From: Lachnoclostridium phytofermentans ISDg
GTDB lineage: Bacteria; Bacillota; Clostridia; Lachnospirales; Lachnospiraceae
Reading direction: 5' to 3'
DNA length: 64,000 bases
Assembly (NCBI RefSeq): GCF_000018685.1
Contig: NC_010001.1
Location: 266,001 to 330,000 of the forward strand
Positions within the stretch are counted from its first letter, which is position 1. Every line of letters begins with the position of its first letter. Below are positions 47,677 to 56,203 of this stretch, piece by piece. Both the position numbers and the translations under genes were made by a program. The notes beneath the pieces were generated by a model. The model saw nothing but the letters and a program-made list of their open reading frames with translations. It was not told the origin of the DNA and searched no databases.

Positions 47677-48023
47677 TGATAAAGATAATCTTACGTATTG
47701 TGGATTAATCTTGTTCATAATCAAGGATAAGTTTGAGTAGGTGTGGATTTTTTATATCGATGGAAGTGAAAATAGATAGAGATGTTATTATGAGTTAAAT
47801 TGTCGTTGGTAGTGGCTCGATTTAGACAATAGAAAATGAGATAGATTGACATAAGGTAACAGAAAAATTCTGATAATTGTCAGAATACAAAGAAAATATA
47901 GAAATAAAATAATCTTCGAAAATCCTATTGACAAGAAAGAGCTTATACAAAGTGCACAAACCAATATTCAGATATGGTAATAAATTACAAATGATAAAAG
48001 GAAATAAAAAAAGTTTCCAAAAG

Positions 48024-48107
48024 ATATCCACAATAAAAACATGGAAAATGACGTACTTTAAAAGTTATACACCGAGTTATCCACATTATCCACAGTGAAT
48101 AACCACA
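48024..48107 (+). promoter_or_regulatory. DnaA-box cluster
   Basis: Two perfect boxes TTATCCACA at 48077-48085 and 48086-48094 abut head to tail with no gap. Boxes with one or two mismatches lie at 48024 (ATATCCACA), 48065 (TTATACACC) and 48099 (ATAACCACA), all in the same orientation. No dnaA or dnaN is nearby, so this is more likely a DnaA-binding regulatory or titration site than the replication origin. Confidence 0.65.
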
Positions 48108-48393
48108 TTTGTCGTATAAAAAAATAATGTCAAGTTCGAATATGTGTTTTGTCATATGTGTAAAAATGTACAATCTGACTATTAATTTCAAAAGACGCAC
48201 TTGACAATAGTATTGTCGGAAAAATGAGAAATTAAGATTTCATTTGCTTGGAATATTGTCGAATAATTTCGAATAAGTGGTTTATATAGAAAATTAAGTG
48301 AGATATTGCAAGTAAAGTTGAAACAAGAATCGACTTTATCCTGAATAAGTGGGACAATTTGAAGAAATATTGATAATTATTGGACAGAAGGTA

Positions 48394-48422
48394 TTGTCTA
48401 ACATTCTAAATAGTGGTATAAT
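48394..48422 (+). promoter_or_regulatory. promoter of hpf
   Basis: TTGTCT (48394-48399), 17 nt, TATAAT (48417-48422), about 85 nt before the start. Confidence 0.65.
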
Positions 48423-48507
48423 ATTAGTAACATCATAAAGAAAGACATCAAGTATTAGTATTTGCCTTTATTATGTTGGAATATCAGACGATAAGGAGTT
48501 GGTCAGT

Positions 48508-49044
48508 ATGCGTTATATAATCAGCGGAAAGAATATTGATGTAACAGAGGGACTTAAGAGTGCGATCTATGAAAAGATTGGCAAGTTGGAAAAGTATTTT
48601 AATCCAGAGGCAGAAATTCACGTTACATTAAGTGTTGAAAAAGATCGACAGAAAATCGAAGTTACTATTCCTATGAAAGGTAATATCGTCAGAGCAGAAC
48701 AAGTAAGCAATGATATGTATGCTTCCATAGATCTTGTTGAGGAAGTAATTGAGAGACAACTTAAAAAGTATAAAAGTAAACTAAAAGACATGAATCAGTC
48801 CGCGGCAAACTTTAATCCATCCTTTTTTGAAGATGTACTAAATGAAGATAGCGATGAAGAGGATATTAACATTACTCGTGTAAAGAGATTTGCTATGAAG
48901 CCAATGGATGCAGAAGAAGCTTGTGTGCAGATGGAGCTTCTTGGACATAACTTCTACGTGTTCCGTAATGCGGAAACTGATGAAGTGAATGTGGTTTATA
49001 AGAGAAAAGGTAATTCTTACGGATTAATAGAACCTGAATTCTAA
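48508..49044 (+). CDS. hpf: long-form ribosome hibernation promoting factor
   Basis: A 178-residue long HPF. The N-terminal domain (MRYIISGKNIDVTEGL...ASIDLVEEVIERQLKKYKSKL, residues 1-100) binds the 30S decoding centre. After a linker, the C-terminal domain (VKRFAMKPMDAEEACVQMELLGHNFYVFRNAETDEVNVVYKRKGNSYGLIEPEF) pairs two ribosomes into inactive 100S dimers. I use the ATG at 48508, 9 nt after AAGGAG, over the in-frame TTG three codons earlier. The order hpf-secA-prfB is conserved in Firmicutes. Confidence 0.95.
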   Translation: MRYIISGKNIDVTEGLKSAIYEKIGKLEKYFNPEAEIHVTLSVEKDRQKIEVTIPMKGNIVRAEQVSNDMYASIDLVEEVIERQLKKYKSKLKDMNQSAANFNPSFFEDVLNEDSDEEDINITRVKRFAMKPMDAEEACVQMELLGHNFYVFRNAETDEVNVVYKRKGNSYGLIEPEF

Positions 49045-49129
49045 GAAAGGAGTAGGGATACACCTTATATCAAAAAGAAAAGAGTGTATTAGATAGGATA
49101 TGCTAGTACAATATTATACAAAGGTAATA

Positions 49130-49400
49130 GAATGCTAACTGCATTCGGATAAGGCTGTTGTTAAGTAATACAAAGGGGAAGCCCTTTGGAACACTTAGTG
49201 GCAGCCTTGTTGCATTGGAAGAACAATACACACGAACCAAGTAATTTATTGTTGAATAGTAGAGATGTAAATGATACAATAGACCCTATAGGGTTTAAAA
49301 GCGATGGTAGGCACAAAGTAAGATACTCATCAAGTTGTAGAGTCCGCATGCTTACCTGCTTCTTACGTTCTAGCCTAGTTAGGTAGAATGCATGGGGCTT
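49130..49400 (+). ncRNA. structured RNA between hpf and secA, candidate raiA motif
   Basis: The 385-nt gap has dense pairing. GGCTG (49153-49157) pairs with CAGCC (49202-49206) around a hairpin CAAAGGG-GAAG-CCCTTTG (49171-49188). GCATTC (49141-49146) can pair locally with GAATGC (49130) or long-range with GAATGC (49386). Near the 3' end, CATGC and TACCT pair with AGGTA and GCATG. raiA-motif RNAs are known to lie beside raiA/hpf genes in Firmicutes, so the position fits. I cannot confirm the family consensus by eye. Confidence 0.55.
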
Positions 49401-49430
49401 TACAATGAAATGTTAGGAGTGAAAACGTAA

Positions 49431-52007
49431 ATGGGATTAATAAAGAAAATATTTGGAACACATAGCGAACGAGAGATAAAACTTATCCGCCCTACTGCAG
49501 ATAAGATAGAGGCATTAGAACCGGATATGATGAAACTTTCGGATGATGAATTAAGAGGTAAAACTATAGAGTTTAAAAATCGTTTGAAAAATGGTGAGAC
49601 ATTAGACGATATCTTAGTGGAAGCTTATGCAGTAGTTCGAGAAGCTGCGAAGAGAACTCTTGGTAATAGAGCTTATTATGTTCAGCTATTAGGCGGTATC
49701 ATTCTTCATCAGGGAAGAATCTCTGAGATGAGAACTGGTGAAGGTAAGACACTTACATCTACATTTCCAGCATATCTTAATGCACTTGAAGGAGAAGGCG
49801 TACACATCGTAACAGTAAATGACTATCTTGCAAAGCGTGACGCTGAGTGGATGGGTGAAGTTCATCGTTTCCTTGGTTTAAGTGTTGGATGTATCTTAAA
49901 CGATATGGATAATGACGAAAGAAGAAAAGCATATAACTGTGATATTACTTATGCTACAAACAATGAATTAGGTTTTGATTACTTAAGAGATAACATGGTT
50001 ATTTATAAAGAACAGCTTGTTATGAGAGATTTGCATTTTGCTATCATCGATGAGGTTGACTCTGTATTAATCGATGAGGCTAGAACTCCTCTTATAATTT
50101 CAGGTCAAAGTGGAAAATCAACTAGACTGTATGAAGCATGTGATATCTTAGCTCGCCAGTTAACTAAAGGTACTGCGAAAGAACTTTCTAAGATGGATAT
50201 CATCATGAAAGAAGATGACCAAGAAACTGGTGATTTTGTTGTAAATGAGAAAGAGAAGGCTGTAAACCTTACCGCAGAGGGTGTAGAAAAAGTAGAGCGC
50301 TTCTTTAAGATAGAAAACCTTGCAGATCCTGAGAATCTTGAAATTCAACATAATATTATCTTAGCATTACGTGCTCATTACTTAATGGCAATCGATAAAG
50401 ATTATGTAGTTAAGGATGACGAAGTATTAATCGTAGATGACTTTACTGGACGTATTATGCCTGGTAGAAGATATTCTGACGGTTTACACCAAGCGATTGA
50501 AGCGAAGGAACATGTAAAGGTAAAGAGAGAAAGTAAGACTCTTGCGACAATTACATTCCAGAACTTCTTCAATAAATACACGAAAAAATGTGGTATGACT
50601 GGTACTGCGTTAACCGAAGAAAACGAATTCCGTGAAATCTATGGCATGGACGTTGTGGAAGTACCAACCAATCGTCCTGTTGCCCGTATTGATAAAGATG
50701 ACGCTGTTTATCGTACTAAGAGAGAAAAATTGAATGCAGTTATCAATGCAATCGTAGAAGCTCATAAGGCAGGACAGCCGGTGCTCGTTGGTACTATTAC
50801 AATCGAAGCATCCGAAGAAATCAGTGAATTATTAAAGAAAAAGAATATTCCTCATAAGGTATTGAATGCGAAGTTCCATGAACTAGAAGCGGAAATTATC
50901 GCAGACGCAGGTCAAAAAGGTGCTGTAACCATAGCAACCAACATGGCTGGTCGTGGTACTGATATCAAGCTTGGAGAAGGTGTAACAGAACTAGGTGGTC
51001 TTAAGATAATCGGTACAGAGCGTCATGAATCCAGACGTATTGATAACCAGTTACGTGGTCGTTCCGGTCGTCAGGGTGACCCAGGTGAATCTTGTTTCTA
51101 CATCTGTTTGGAAGATGATTTAATGCGTTTGTTTGGTTCAGAACGTTTAAATACAATCTTTAAGTCACTTGGTTTACCAGAAGGTGAGCAGATCGAGCAT
51201 AAGATGTTAAGCGGTGCTATTGAGAAGGCACAAAAGAAGATAGAGGATAATAACTTTGGTATCCGTAAGAATCTTCTTGAGTACGATAAAGTAAATAATG
51301 AGCAACGTGAGATTATCTACGCTGAAAGAAGGAAAGTATTAAACGGCGATAGTATGAGAGATGTTATCTTTAAGATGATTACAGATAACGTAGAAACCTG
51401 CGTAAATACTAGCATTAGCGACGACCAGCTTCCAGAAGAATGGGATTTAGCAGAATTAAATCAGATGTTACTTCCGATTATTCCAATGGAGCCTGTGGAG
51501 TTAAAAGATAATGAATTAAGACATATGAAGAGAAATGAATTAATTCATATGTTAAAGGAAAAAGCAGTTAAGTTATACGAAGAGAAGGAAGCAGAATTCC
51601 CAGAGAAAGAACATTTAAGAGAAGTGGAACGTGTTGTACTTCTTCGTGTGATTGACCGTAAATGGATGGATCATATCGATGATATGGATCAGTTACGTCA
51701 AGGTATTGGCTTACAGGCATATGGTCAGAGAGATCCTAAGACAGAATATAAGTTTAGCGGTTTTGAAATGTTTGACACCATGATTAATGCCATTACAGAA
51801 GATACTGTAAAAGCTTTAATGCATGTTCGTATTGAGCAAAAGGTAGAACGTGAAGAGGTTGCTAAGGTAACCGGTACAAACCGTGATGAATCTGTAGCTA
51901 AGGCACCTGTAAAGAGAGCGACCAAGAAAGTTCAACCCAATGATCCATGTCCATGTGGAAGTGGTAAGAAATATAAGCATTGCTGTGGCGGAGTTGGTAG
52001 AATCTAA
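49431..52007 (+). CDS. secA: protein translocase subunit SecA
   Basis: An 858-residue ATPase that drives preproteins through SecYEG. The DEAD-like motor (RTGEGKT Walker A near residue 105, and DEVDS), the preprotein cross-linking domain, the second motor half ([25 protein letters not shown]) and the helical scaffold are complete. The C-terminus carries the SEC-C zinc motif ([15 protein letters not shown]). AGGAGTG precedes the ATG by about 8 nt. No second SecA is visible here. The upstream gap contains the candidate structured RNA, so secA may share its transcript. Confidence 0.98.
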   Translation: MGLIKKIFGTHSEREIKLIRPTADKIEALEPDMMKLSDDELRGKTIEFKNRLKNGETLDDILVEAYAVVREAAKRTLGNRAYYVQLLGGIILHQGRISEMRTGEGKTLTSTFPAYLNALEGEGVHIVTVNDYLAKRDAEWMGEVHRFLGLSVGCILNDMDNDERRKAYNCDITYATNNELGFDYLRDNMVIYKEQLVMRDLHFAIIDEVDSVLIDEARTPLIISGQSGKSTRLYEACDILARQLTKGTAKELSKMDIIMKEDDQETGDFVVNEKEKAVNLTAEGVEKVERFFKIENLADPENLEIQHNIILALRAHYLMAIDKDYVVKDDEVLIVDDFTGRIMPGRRYSDGLHQAIEAKEHVKVKRESKTLATITFQNFFNKYTKKCGMTGTALTEENEFREIYGMDVVEVPTNRPVARIDKDDAVYRTKREKLNAVINAIVEAHKAGQPVLVGTITIEASEEISELLKKKNIPHKVLNAKFHELEAEIIADAGQKGAVTIATNMAGRGTDIKLGEGVTELGGLKIIGTERHESRRIDNQLRGRSGRQGDPGESCFYICLEDDLMRLFGSERLNTIFKSLGLPEGEQIEHKMLSGAIEKAQKKIEDNNFGIRKNLLEYDKVNNEQREIIYAERRKVLNGDSMRDVIFKMITDNVETCVNTSISDDQLPEEWDLAELNQMLLPIIPMEPVELKDNELRHMKRNELIHMLKEKAVKLYEEKEAEFPEKEHLREVERVVLLRVIDRKWMDHIDDMDQLRQGIGLQAYGQRDPKTEYKFSGFEMFDTMINAITEDTVKALMHVRIEQKVEREEVAKVTGTNRDESVAKAPVKRATKKVQPNDPCPCGSGKKYKHCCGGVGRI

Positions 52008-52040
52008 TTCACACCACTTCACAGGTTTATGATAGTGGAA

Positions 52041-52106
52041 ACAAGAAAAAGTACGCGGAGCGAACTTTTTCTTGTTAGGAGGAAAGCGGATGTTATATCC
52101 GCTTTT
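52041..52106. terminator. two hairpins between secA and prfB
   Basis: AACAAGAAAAAGT/ACTTTTTCTTGTT with a GCGGAGC tip (52041-52077) belongs to the GCGAAGC family. GAAAGCGGAT/ATCCGCTTTTC follows (52082-52107). They would reduce read-through from secA into prfB. Confidence 0.7.
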
Positions 52107-52156
52107 CTAGGGTGGTGAAGTCACTCTGAAAATCTAAAAAGAAATGAGGTGGTTAG

Positions 52157-53279
52157 ATGGTTGAATTGGATCAATTTAAATATACACTGAGTCAATATGA
52201 TAAGCCTCTAATCGAAGTGGGGGATTCACTTTGACCTCGCTAATAAGAGGCTGAGGATTGAAGAAATTGAAGGAATTATGGAGGAACCAAATTTTTGGGA
52301 CTCCCAAGAAAAGTCACAAGCTTACATGAAAGAGTTAAAGAATCTGAAAGATATTGTTTCGGAATACAATGGTTTAAAACAACAATATGATGATATTTTA
52401 ACTTTACTTGAGATGGGATATGAAGAAGAGGACCCTGATCTGATTCCTGAAATTGAGCAGGAATTGGAGCAGTTTATTGATGCTCTTGAGGAGTTAAGAT
52501 TAAATACCCTATTATCCGATGAATATGACAAAGATAATGCGATACTTACGCTGCATGCAGGTGCGGGCGGAACAGAGAGCTGTGACTGGGCAAGTATGTT
52601 ATATCGTATGTATCAGAGATGGGCGGATAAGAAAGGATATACTACAGAACTTTTGGACTTTCTTGACGGTGAAGAGGCTGGTTATAAATCTGTTACACTT
52701 CAGATTAATGGATTGAATGCATATGGTCACTTAAAATCGGAACGAGGGGTTCATCGTCTTGTTCGAATCTCTCCGTTTAATGCAGCCGGCAAGAGACAGA
52801 CCTCTTTTGTTTCCTGTGATGTTATGCCTGACATCGAAGAGGATATTGATATTGAAATCAATGATGACGATTTGCGTATTGATACGTACCGTTCTTCTGG
52901 TGCAGGTGGCCAGCACGTTAACAAAACATCATCTGCGATTCGTATTACCCACATTCCAACCGGAACTGTAGTGCAATGTCAAAATGAGCGTTCCCAGTTT
53001 CAAAATAAGGATAAGGCGATGCAGATGTTAAAGGCAAAACTTTATCTAAAGAAAAAGGAAGAAAACGCGGCAAAAGAATCAGGAATTCGTGGTGAGATTA
53101 GGGATATTAATTTTGGTAACCAAATAAGATCCTACGTACTTCAGCCATATACCATGGTGAAAGATCATAGAACGAATACGGATGTATCTAATGCACTTGG
53201 TGTACTGGACGGAAACATAGATCCGTTTATCAATGCATACCTTAAGTGGATTCATTCTTCAAGCGATGAGGAATCCTAG
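52157..53279 (+). CDS. prfB: peptide chain release factor 2, with +1 programmed frameshift
   Basis: RF2 terminates translation at UGA and UAA. The gene is split: codons 1-25 start at the ATG at 52157 and end at an in-frame TGA (52232-52234), preceded by CTT. A +1 slip continues at GAC (52233) and gives DLANKRLRIEEIEGIMEEPNFWD, the normal RF2 N-terminus; the total is 373 residues. The stop-reading tripeptide SPF (RISPFNAAG) and the catalytic GGQ (SGAGGQHVNKT) are intact. The frameshift lets low RF2 raise its own synthesis. A run of five G (52219-52223) acts as the internal Shine-Dalgarno-like stimulator, set 5 nt before CTT. Confidence 0.97.
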
Positions 53280-53341
53280 TTAAATGTGTGGAAGTAATAT
53301 TCGGGCACTTTTAAATGTGAGGGAGTAACATTCGTACACTT
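53280..53341 (+). repeat. two 31-bp direct repeats right after prfB
   Basis: TTAAATGTG starts each unit and CACTT ends it; units at 53280-53310 and 53311-53341 differ at about six positions. The first begins at the base following the prfB stop. Confidence 0.75.
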
Positions 53342-53452
53342 TAAGAAAATTTAAATCTATTTATGGAAATGAATTTTGAAATTCGACTTTTTCGATTTTG
53401 AATTTTATAATAGCTTTTCTTAATAAAATGATGAAATTTGATTTACAGAGAA

Positions 53453-53487
53453 ATGTTTGTACCTACGTAAACTTTTTGTACAAACAT
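53453..53487 (+). terminator. perfect hairpin upstream of cheW
   Basis: ATGTTTGTAC (53453-53462) pairs perfectly with GTACAAACAT (53478-53487). No T run follows the stem. It may end the prfB transcript or form part of the cheW leader. Confidence 0.5.
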
Positions 53488-53500
53488 ACGATAATTTAAA

Positions 53501-53524
53501 TGCGCGATAGCGCAGGAATGGAGG
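53501..53524 (+). promoter_or_regulatory. motility 5'-UTR element, variant copy 3 (cheW)
   Basis: TGCGC-GATA-GCGCA (53501-53514) is followed by G and then GAATGGAGG, which ends 6 nt before the ATG, as for flhP and yvyF. The stem sequence differs, but the order hairpin, GAATGGAGG, 6 nt, ATG is the same. Confidence 0.6.
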
Positions 53525-53530
53525 GTTAGT

Positions 53531-53989
53531 ATGGAAGCAACAAAACAAGTAGTGTTTAAACTAGGAGGGGAAGAGTACGGATTCGATATTTTAATTGTAA
53601 ATGCAATTGAAACATATCATGGGGTCGTGCCAGTACCTAATGCTCCAGACTATATCCTCGGCATTTTGAATCTGAGAGGAGAAGTTATCCCAGTATACAG
53701 CCTCCGTGTGAAATTTGGATTGCCTGAAGTGGAGTCTACAACCTCTCAATTGATTGTTACCAAAACAAATGGTATGACCGTTGGGTTCAAAGTAGACGCC
53801 GTGGATGGTATTGTCGAATTTAGCGCGAAAGATTTGAATGAAGTTCCTATCATTATCAAGAGTAAGAAAACAAAGTATGCAAAACTAGTAGCGAATAAAA
53901 ATGGTAAGATGATTGTTCTTTTGGATCATGATGGTATTCTTGATGATGAAGAGCATGAGTCAATAACACGCTTATTAGAGAAGCAATAG
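53531..53989 (+). CDS. cheW: chemotaxis coupling protein CheW
   Basis: A 152-residue CheW-domain protein that links chemoreceptors to the kinase CheA. The beta-barrel motifs VVFKLGGEEYGFDILIVNAIE, PNAPDYILGILNLRGEVIPVYSLRVKFGL and VDAVDGIVEF are standard, and there is no extra receiver domain. It is a lone gene without cheA or receptors nearby, between prfB and uvrB. A hairpin-linked GAATGGAGG precedes it, shared with other motility genes in the window. Confidence 0.95.
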   Translation: MEATKQVVFKLGGEEYGFDILIVNAIETYHGVVPVPNAPDYILGILNLRGEVIPVYSLRVKFGLPEVESTTSQLIVTKTNGMTVGFKVDAVDGIVEFSAKDLNEVPIIIKSKKTKYAKLVANKNGKMIVLLDHDGILDDEEHESITRLLEKQ

Positions 53990-54041
53990 GAATCTCTATT
54001 CGTGTAGTATTGTATACGATAAAGTAAAATTTAGCTATAAT

Positions 54042-54090
54042 AAAAATCGGTTTTTGCAGGTGGTTAATCACTTGAGAAATCGATTTTTTT
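54042..54090 (+). terminator. terminator of cheW
   Basis: AAAAATCG pairs with CGATTTTT, with a GGTG/CACT-type inner pairing, and ends in seven T residues. Confidence 0.65.
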
Positions 54091-54114
54091 AATTAAATTG
54101 TTATAGGAAAGCTT

Positions 54115-54128
54115 CGAACAAACATTCG
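54115..54128 (+). promoter_or_regulatory. LexA-type SOS box upstream of uvrB
   Basis: CGAACAAACATTCG differs at one position from the Gram-positive SOS consensus CGAACRNRYGTTCG. It ends 7 nt before the -35 of the uvrB promoter, where a repressor would block polymerase. Confidence 0.65.
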
Positions 54129-54135
54129 AAAAATA

Positions 54136-54164
54136 TTGCATCTAAAATATGGTTATGATATAAT
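54136..54164 (+). promoter_or_regulatory. sigma-A promoter of uvrBA
   Basis: TTGCAT (54136-54141), 17 nt, TATAAT (54159-54164). Confidence 0.7.
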
Positions 54165-54207
54165 GACTAATAATTAGTATGGACAGAGTTAGACAGGAGA
54201 GGCAAAC

Positions 54208-56196
54208 ATGGATCATTTTAAATTAGTGTCGGAATTTGCACCGACTGGAGATCAGCCTGAGGCGCTAGAGGCCTTGGTGAAGGGGTTTGAAGAGGGTAAC
54301 CAATTTGAAACCTTACTAGGTGTTACTGGTTCTGGTAAGACCTTTACGATGGCGAATGTCATACAAAGGTTGAATCGTCCTACGTTAATCATTGCACATA
54401 ATAAAACGTTAGCAGCACAGTTGTATGGTGAGTTTAAAGAATTCTTTCCAGAGAATGCGGTAGAATACTTTGTTTCTTATTACGATTATTATCAACCGGA
54501 GGCTTATGTGCCATCAACGGATACTTATATAGAAAAAGACTCTGCTATTAATGATGAGATTGATAAACTGCGTCACTCGGCGACTGCAGCATTGACAGAA
54601 CGACGTGATGTTATTATAGTGGCATCCGTGTCTTGTATCTATGGACTTGGTAGCCCGGTTGACTATCAGAACATGACACTTTCCCTTCGTCCTGGTATGA
54701 TAAGGGACCGCGATGATGTGCTTCGCCGTCTTGTTGAGATTCAATATACAAGAAATGATATGGACTTTAAACGTGGTACTTTCCGCGTTCGAGGTGATGT
54801 TGTTGAGATATTTCCGATTACTGGAACAGATTTGGCATACCGAGTTGAATTCTTTGGTGATGAGGTAGAACGTATTACAGAGATTGATGTTTTAACCGGA
54901 GAGATTAAGTGTACGTTAGAGCATATGGTTATCTTTCCAGCATCTCATTATGTTGTATCCAAAGACAACCTTGAGAGGGCGATTGTTAATATTGAAGAAG
55001 AGTTAGAGGATCGAATTCGGTACTTTAAGAGTGAGGACAAGCTATTAGAGGCACAGAGAATTTCAGAGCGTACCCATTTTGACATTGAGATGCTCCGAGA
55101 AACTGGTTTTTGTTCTGGAGTAGAAAACTATTCGATGCATCTTGCTGGTTTAACACCAGAGAGTACACCACATACTCTAATTGACTATTTTCCAGATGAT
55201 TTTCTGATTATGGTAGATGAGTCCCATATTACAATTCCACAGGTACGAGGAATGTATGCAGGTGACCAGTCAAGAAAGACTACCTTAGTTGATTTTGGTT
55301 TCCGTCTTCCATCTGCAAAGAGTAACCGACCATTAAACTTTACGGAATTTGAAAGTAAAATTAATCAGATGCTATTTGTTTCTGCTACACCGAATGTATA
55401 TGAGAAAGATCATGAGCTACTTCGTGCAGAGCAGATTATACGTCCAACAGGTCTCCTTGATCCTGTTGTTGAGGTTAGACCGGTACATGGGCAGATTGAT
55501 GATTTAGTTTCTGAAGTGAATAAGGAAACTGCGAAGAAGAATAAGGTCATGATTACTACGCTGACTAAGAGAATGGCAGAAGATTTAACGGATTATATGA
55601 GAGAGTTAGGTATTCGTATTAAGTATCTACACTCTGATATTGATACCTTAGAACGTTCTGAAATTATCCGCGATATGCGTATGGATGTATTTGATGTATT
55701 GGTTGGAATTAACTTATTGCGTGAGGGTCTTGATATCCCAGAGATCAGCTTAGTTGCGATTCTTGATGCGGATAAAGAAGGATTCTTACGTTCTGAAACA
55801 TCGTTGATCCAGACGATTGGACGTGCTGCCCGTAATGCAGAGGGTCGGGTTATTATGTATGCAGACAGAATCACCGATTCAATGGATAAGGCACTGAGGG
55901 AGACAGAACGTCGTCGTAAGATTCAGGACGAATACAATGAGAAACATGGTATTACGCCACAGACAATTAAGAAAAAAGTACGTGAACTTATCAGCATTTC
56001 CAAGAAAGTAAGTAAGGAAATGTATGATATGAATATAAAAGACTACGAATCTATGAGCCGCAAGGAATTAGAGGCTGTGGCGAAGAAATTAACAAAAGAA
56101 ATGCATACGGCAGCAGCGGAATTGAATTTCGAGCTTGCTGCAGAGCTTCGTGATAAATTGCTAGAATTAAAAAAGCAAATTAATGAGTTAGAATAG
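54208..56196 (+). CDS. uvrB: excinuclease ABC subunit B
   Basis: A 662-residue nucleotide-excision-repair helicase that receives damage from UvrA and recruits UvrC. Walker A ([10 protein letters not shown], near residue 40), the beta-hairpin region ([22 protein letters not shown]), DESH and the C-terminal UVR motif ([28 protein letters not shown]) are present. ACAGGAGAGG precedes the ATG. uvrA follows after 7 nt, so the two form an operon under a LexA-like box and a sigma-A promoter. Confidence 0.98.
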   Translation: MDHFKLVSEFAPTGDQPEALEALVKGFEEGNQFETLLGVTGSGKTFTMANVIQRLNRPTLIIAHNKTLAAQLYGEFKEFFPENAVEYFVSYYDYYQPEAYVPSTDTYIEKDSAINDEIDKLRHSATAALTERRDVIIVASVSCIYGLGSPVDYQNMTLSLRPGMIRDRDDVLRRLVEIQYTRNDMDFKRGTFRVRGDVVEIFPITGTDLAYRVEFFGDEVERITEIDVLTGEIKCTLEHMVIFPASHYVVSKDNLERAIVNIEEELEDRIRYFKSEDKLLEAQRISERTHFDIEMLRETGFCSGVENYSMHLAGLTPESTPHTLIDYFPDDFLIMVDESHITIPQVRGMYAGDQSRKTTLVDFGFRLPSAKSNRPLNFTEFESKINQMLFVSATPNVYEKDHELLRAEQIIRPTGLLDPVVEVRPVHGQIDDLVSEVNKETAKKNKVMITTLTKRMAEDLTDYMRELGIRIKYLHSDIDTLERSEIIRDMRMDVFDVLVGINLLREGLDIPEISLVAILDADKEGFLRSETSLIQTIGRAARNAEGRVIMYADRITDSMDKALRETERRRKIQDEYNEKHGITPQTIKKKVRELISISKKVSKEMYDMNIKDYESMSRKELEAVAKKLTKEMHTAAAELNFELAAELRDKLLELKKQINELE

Positions 56197-56203
56197 AGGT
56201 TAA

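Larger units (their letters stand above)
47447..48507. other. 1.06-kb non-coding gap between trxB and hpf
   Basis: No gene of any size is convincing here. The gap holds three terminator-like hairpins near trxB, single degenerate DnaA boxes at 47699 and 47742, an AT-rich stretch, the DnaA-box cluster at 48024-48107, an inverted repeat GACAATA-G-TATTGTC (48203-48217), Spo0A-box-like TGTCGAA (48257-48263) and the hpf promoter. Its length is unusual in a window where most gaps are under 400 nt. Confidence 0.7.

Noticed and set aside
47447..48507. Chromosomal replication origin at the DnaA-box cluster
   Set aside because: No dnaA, dnaN, recF, rpmH or rnpA is nearby and the number of boxes is small; a regulatory or titration role is more likely.
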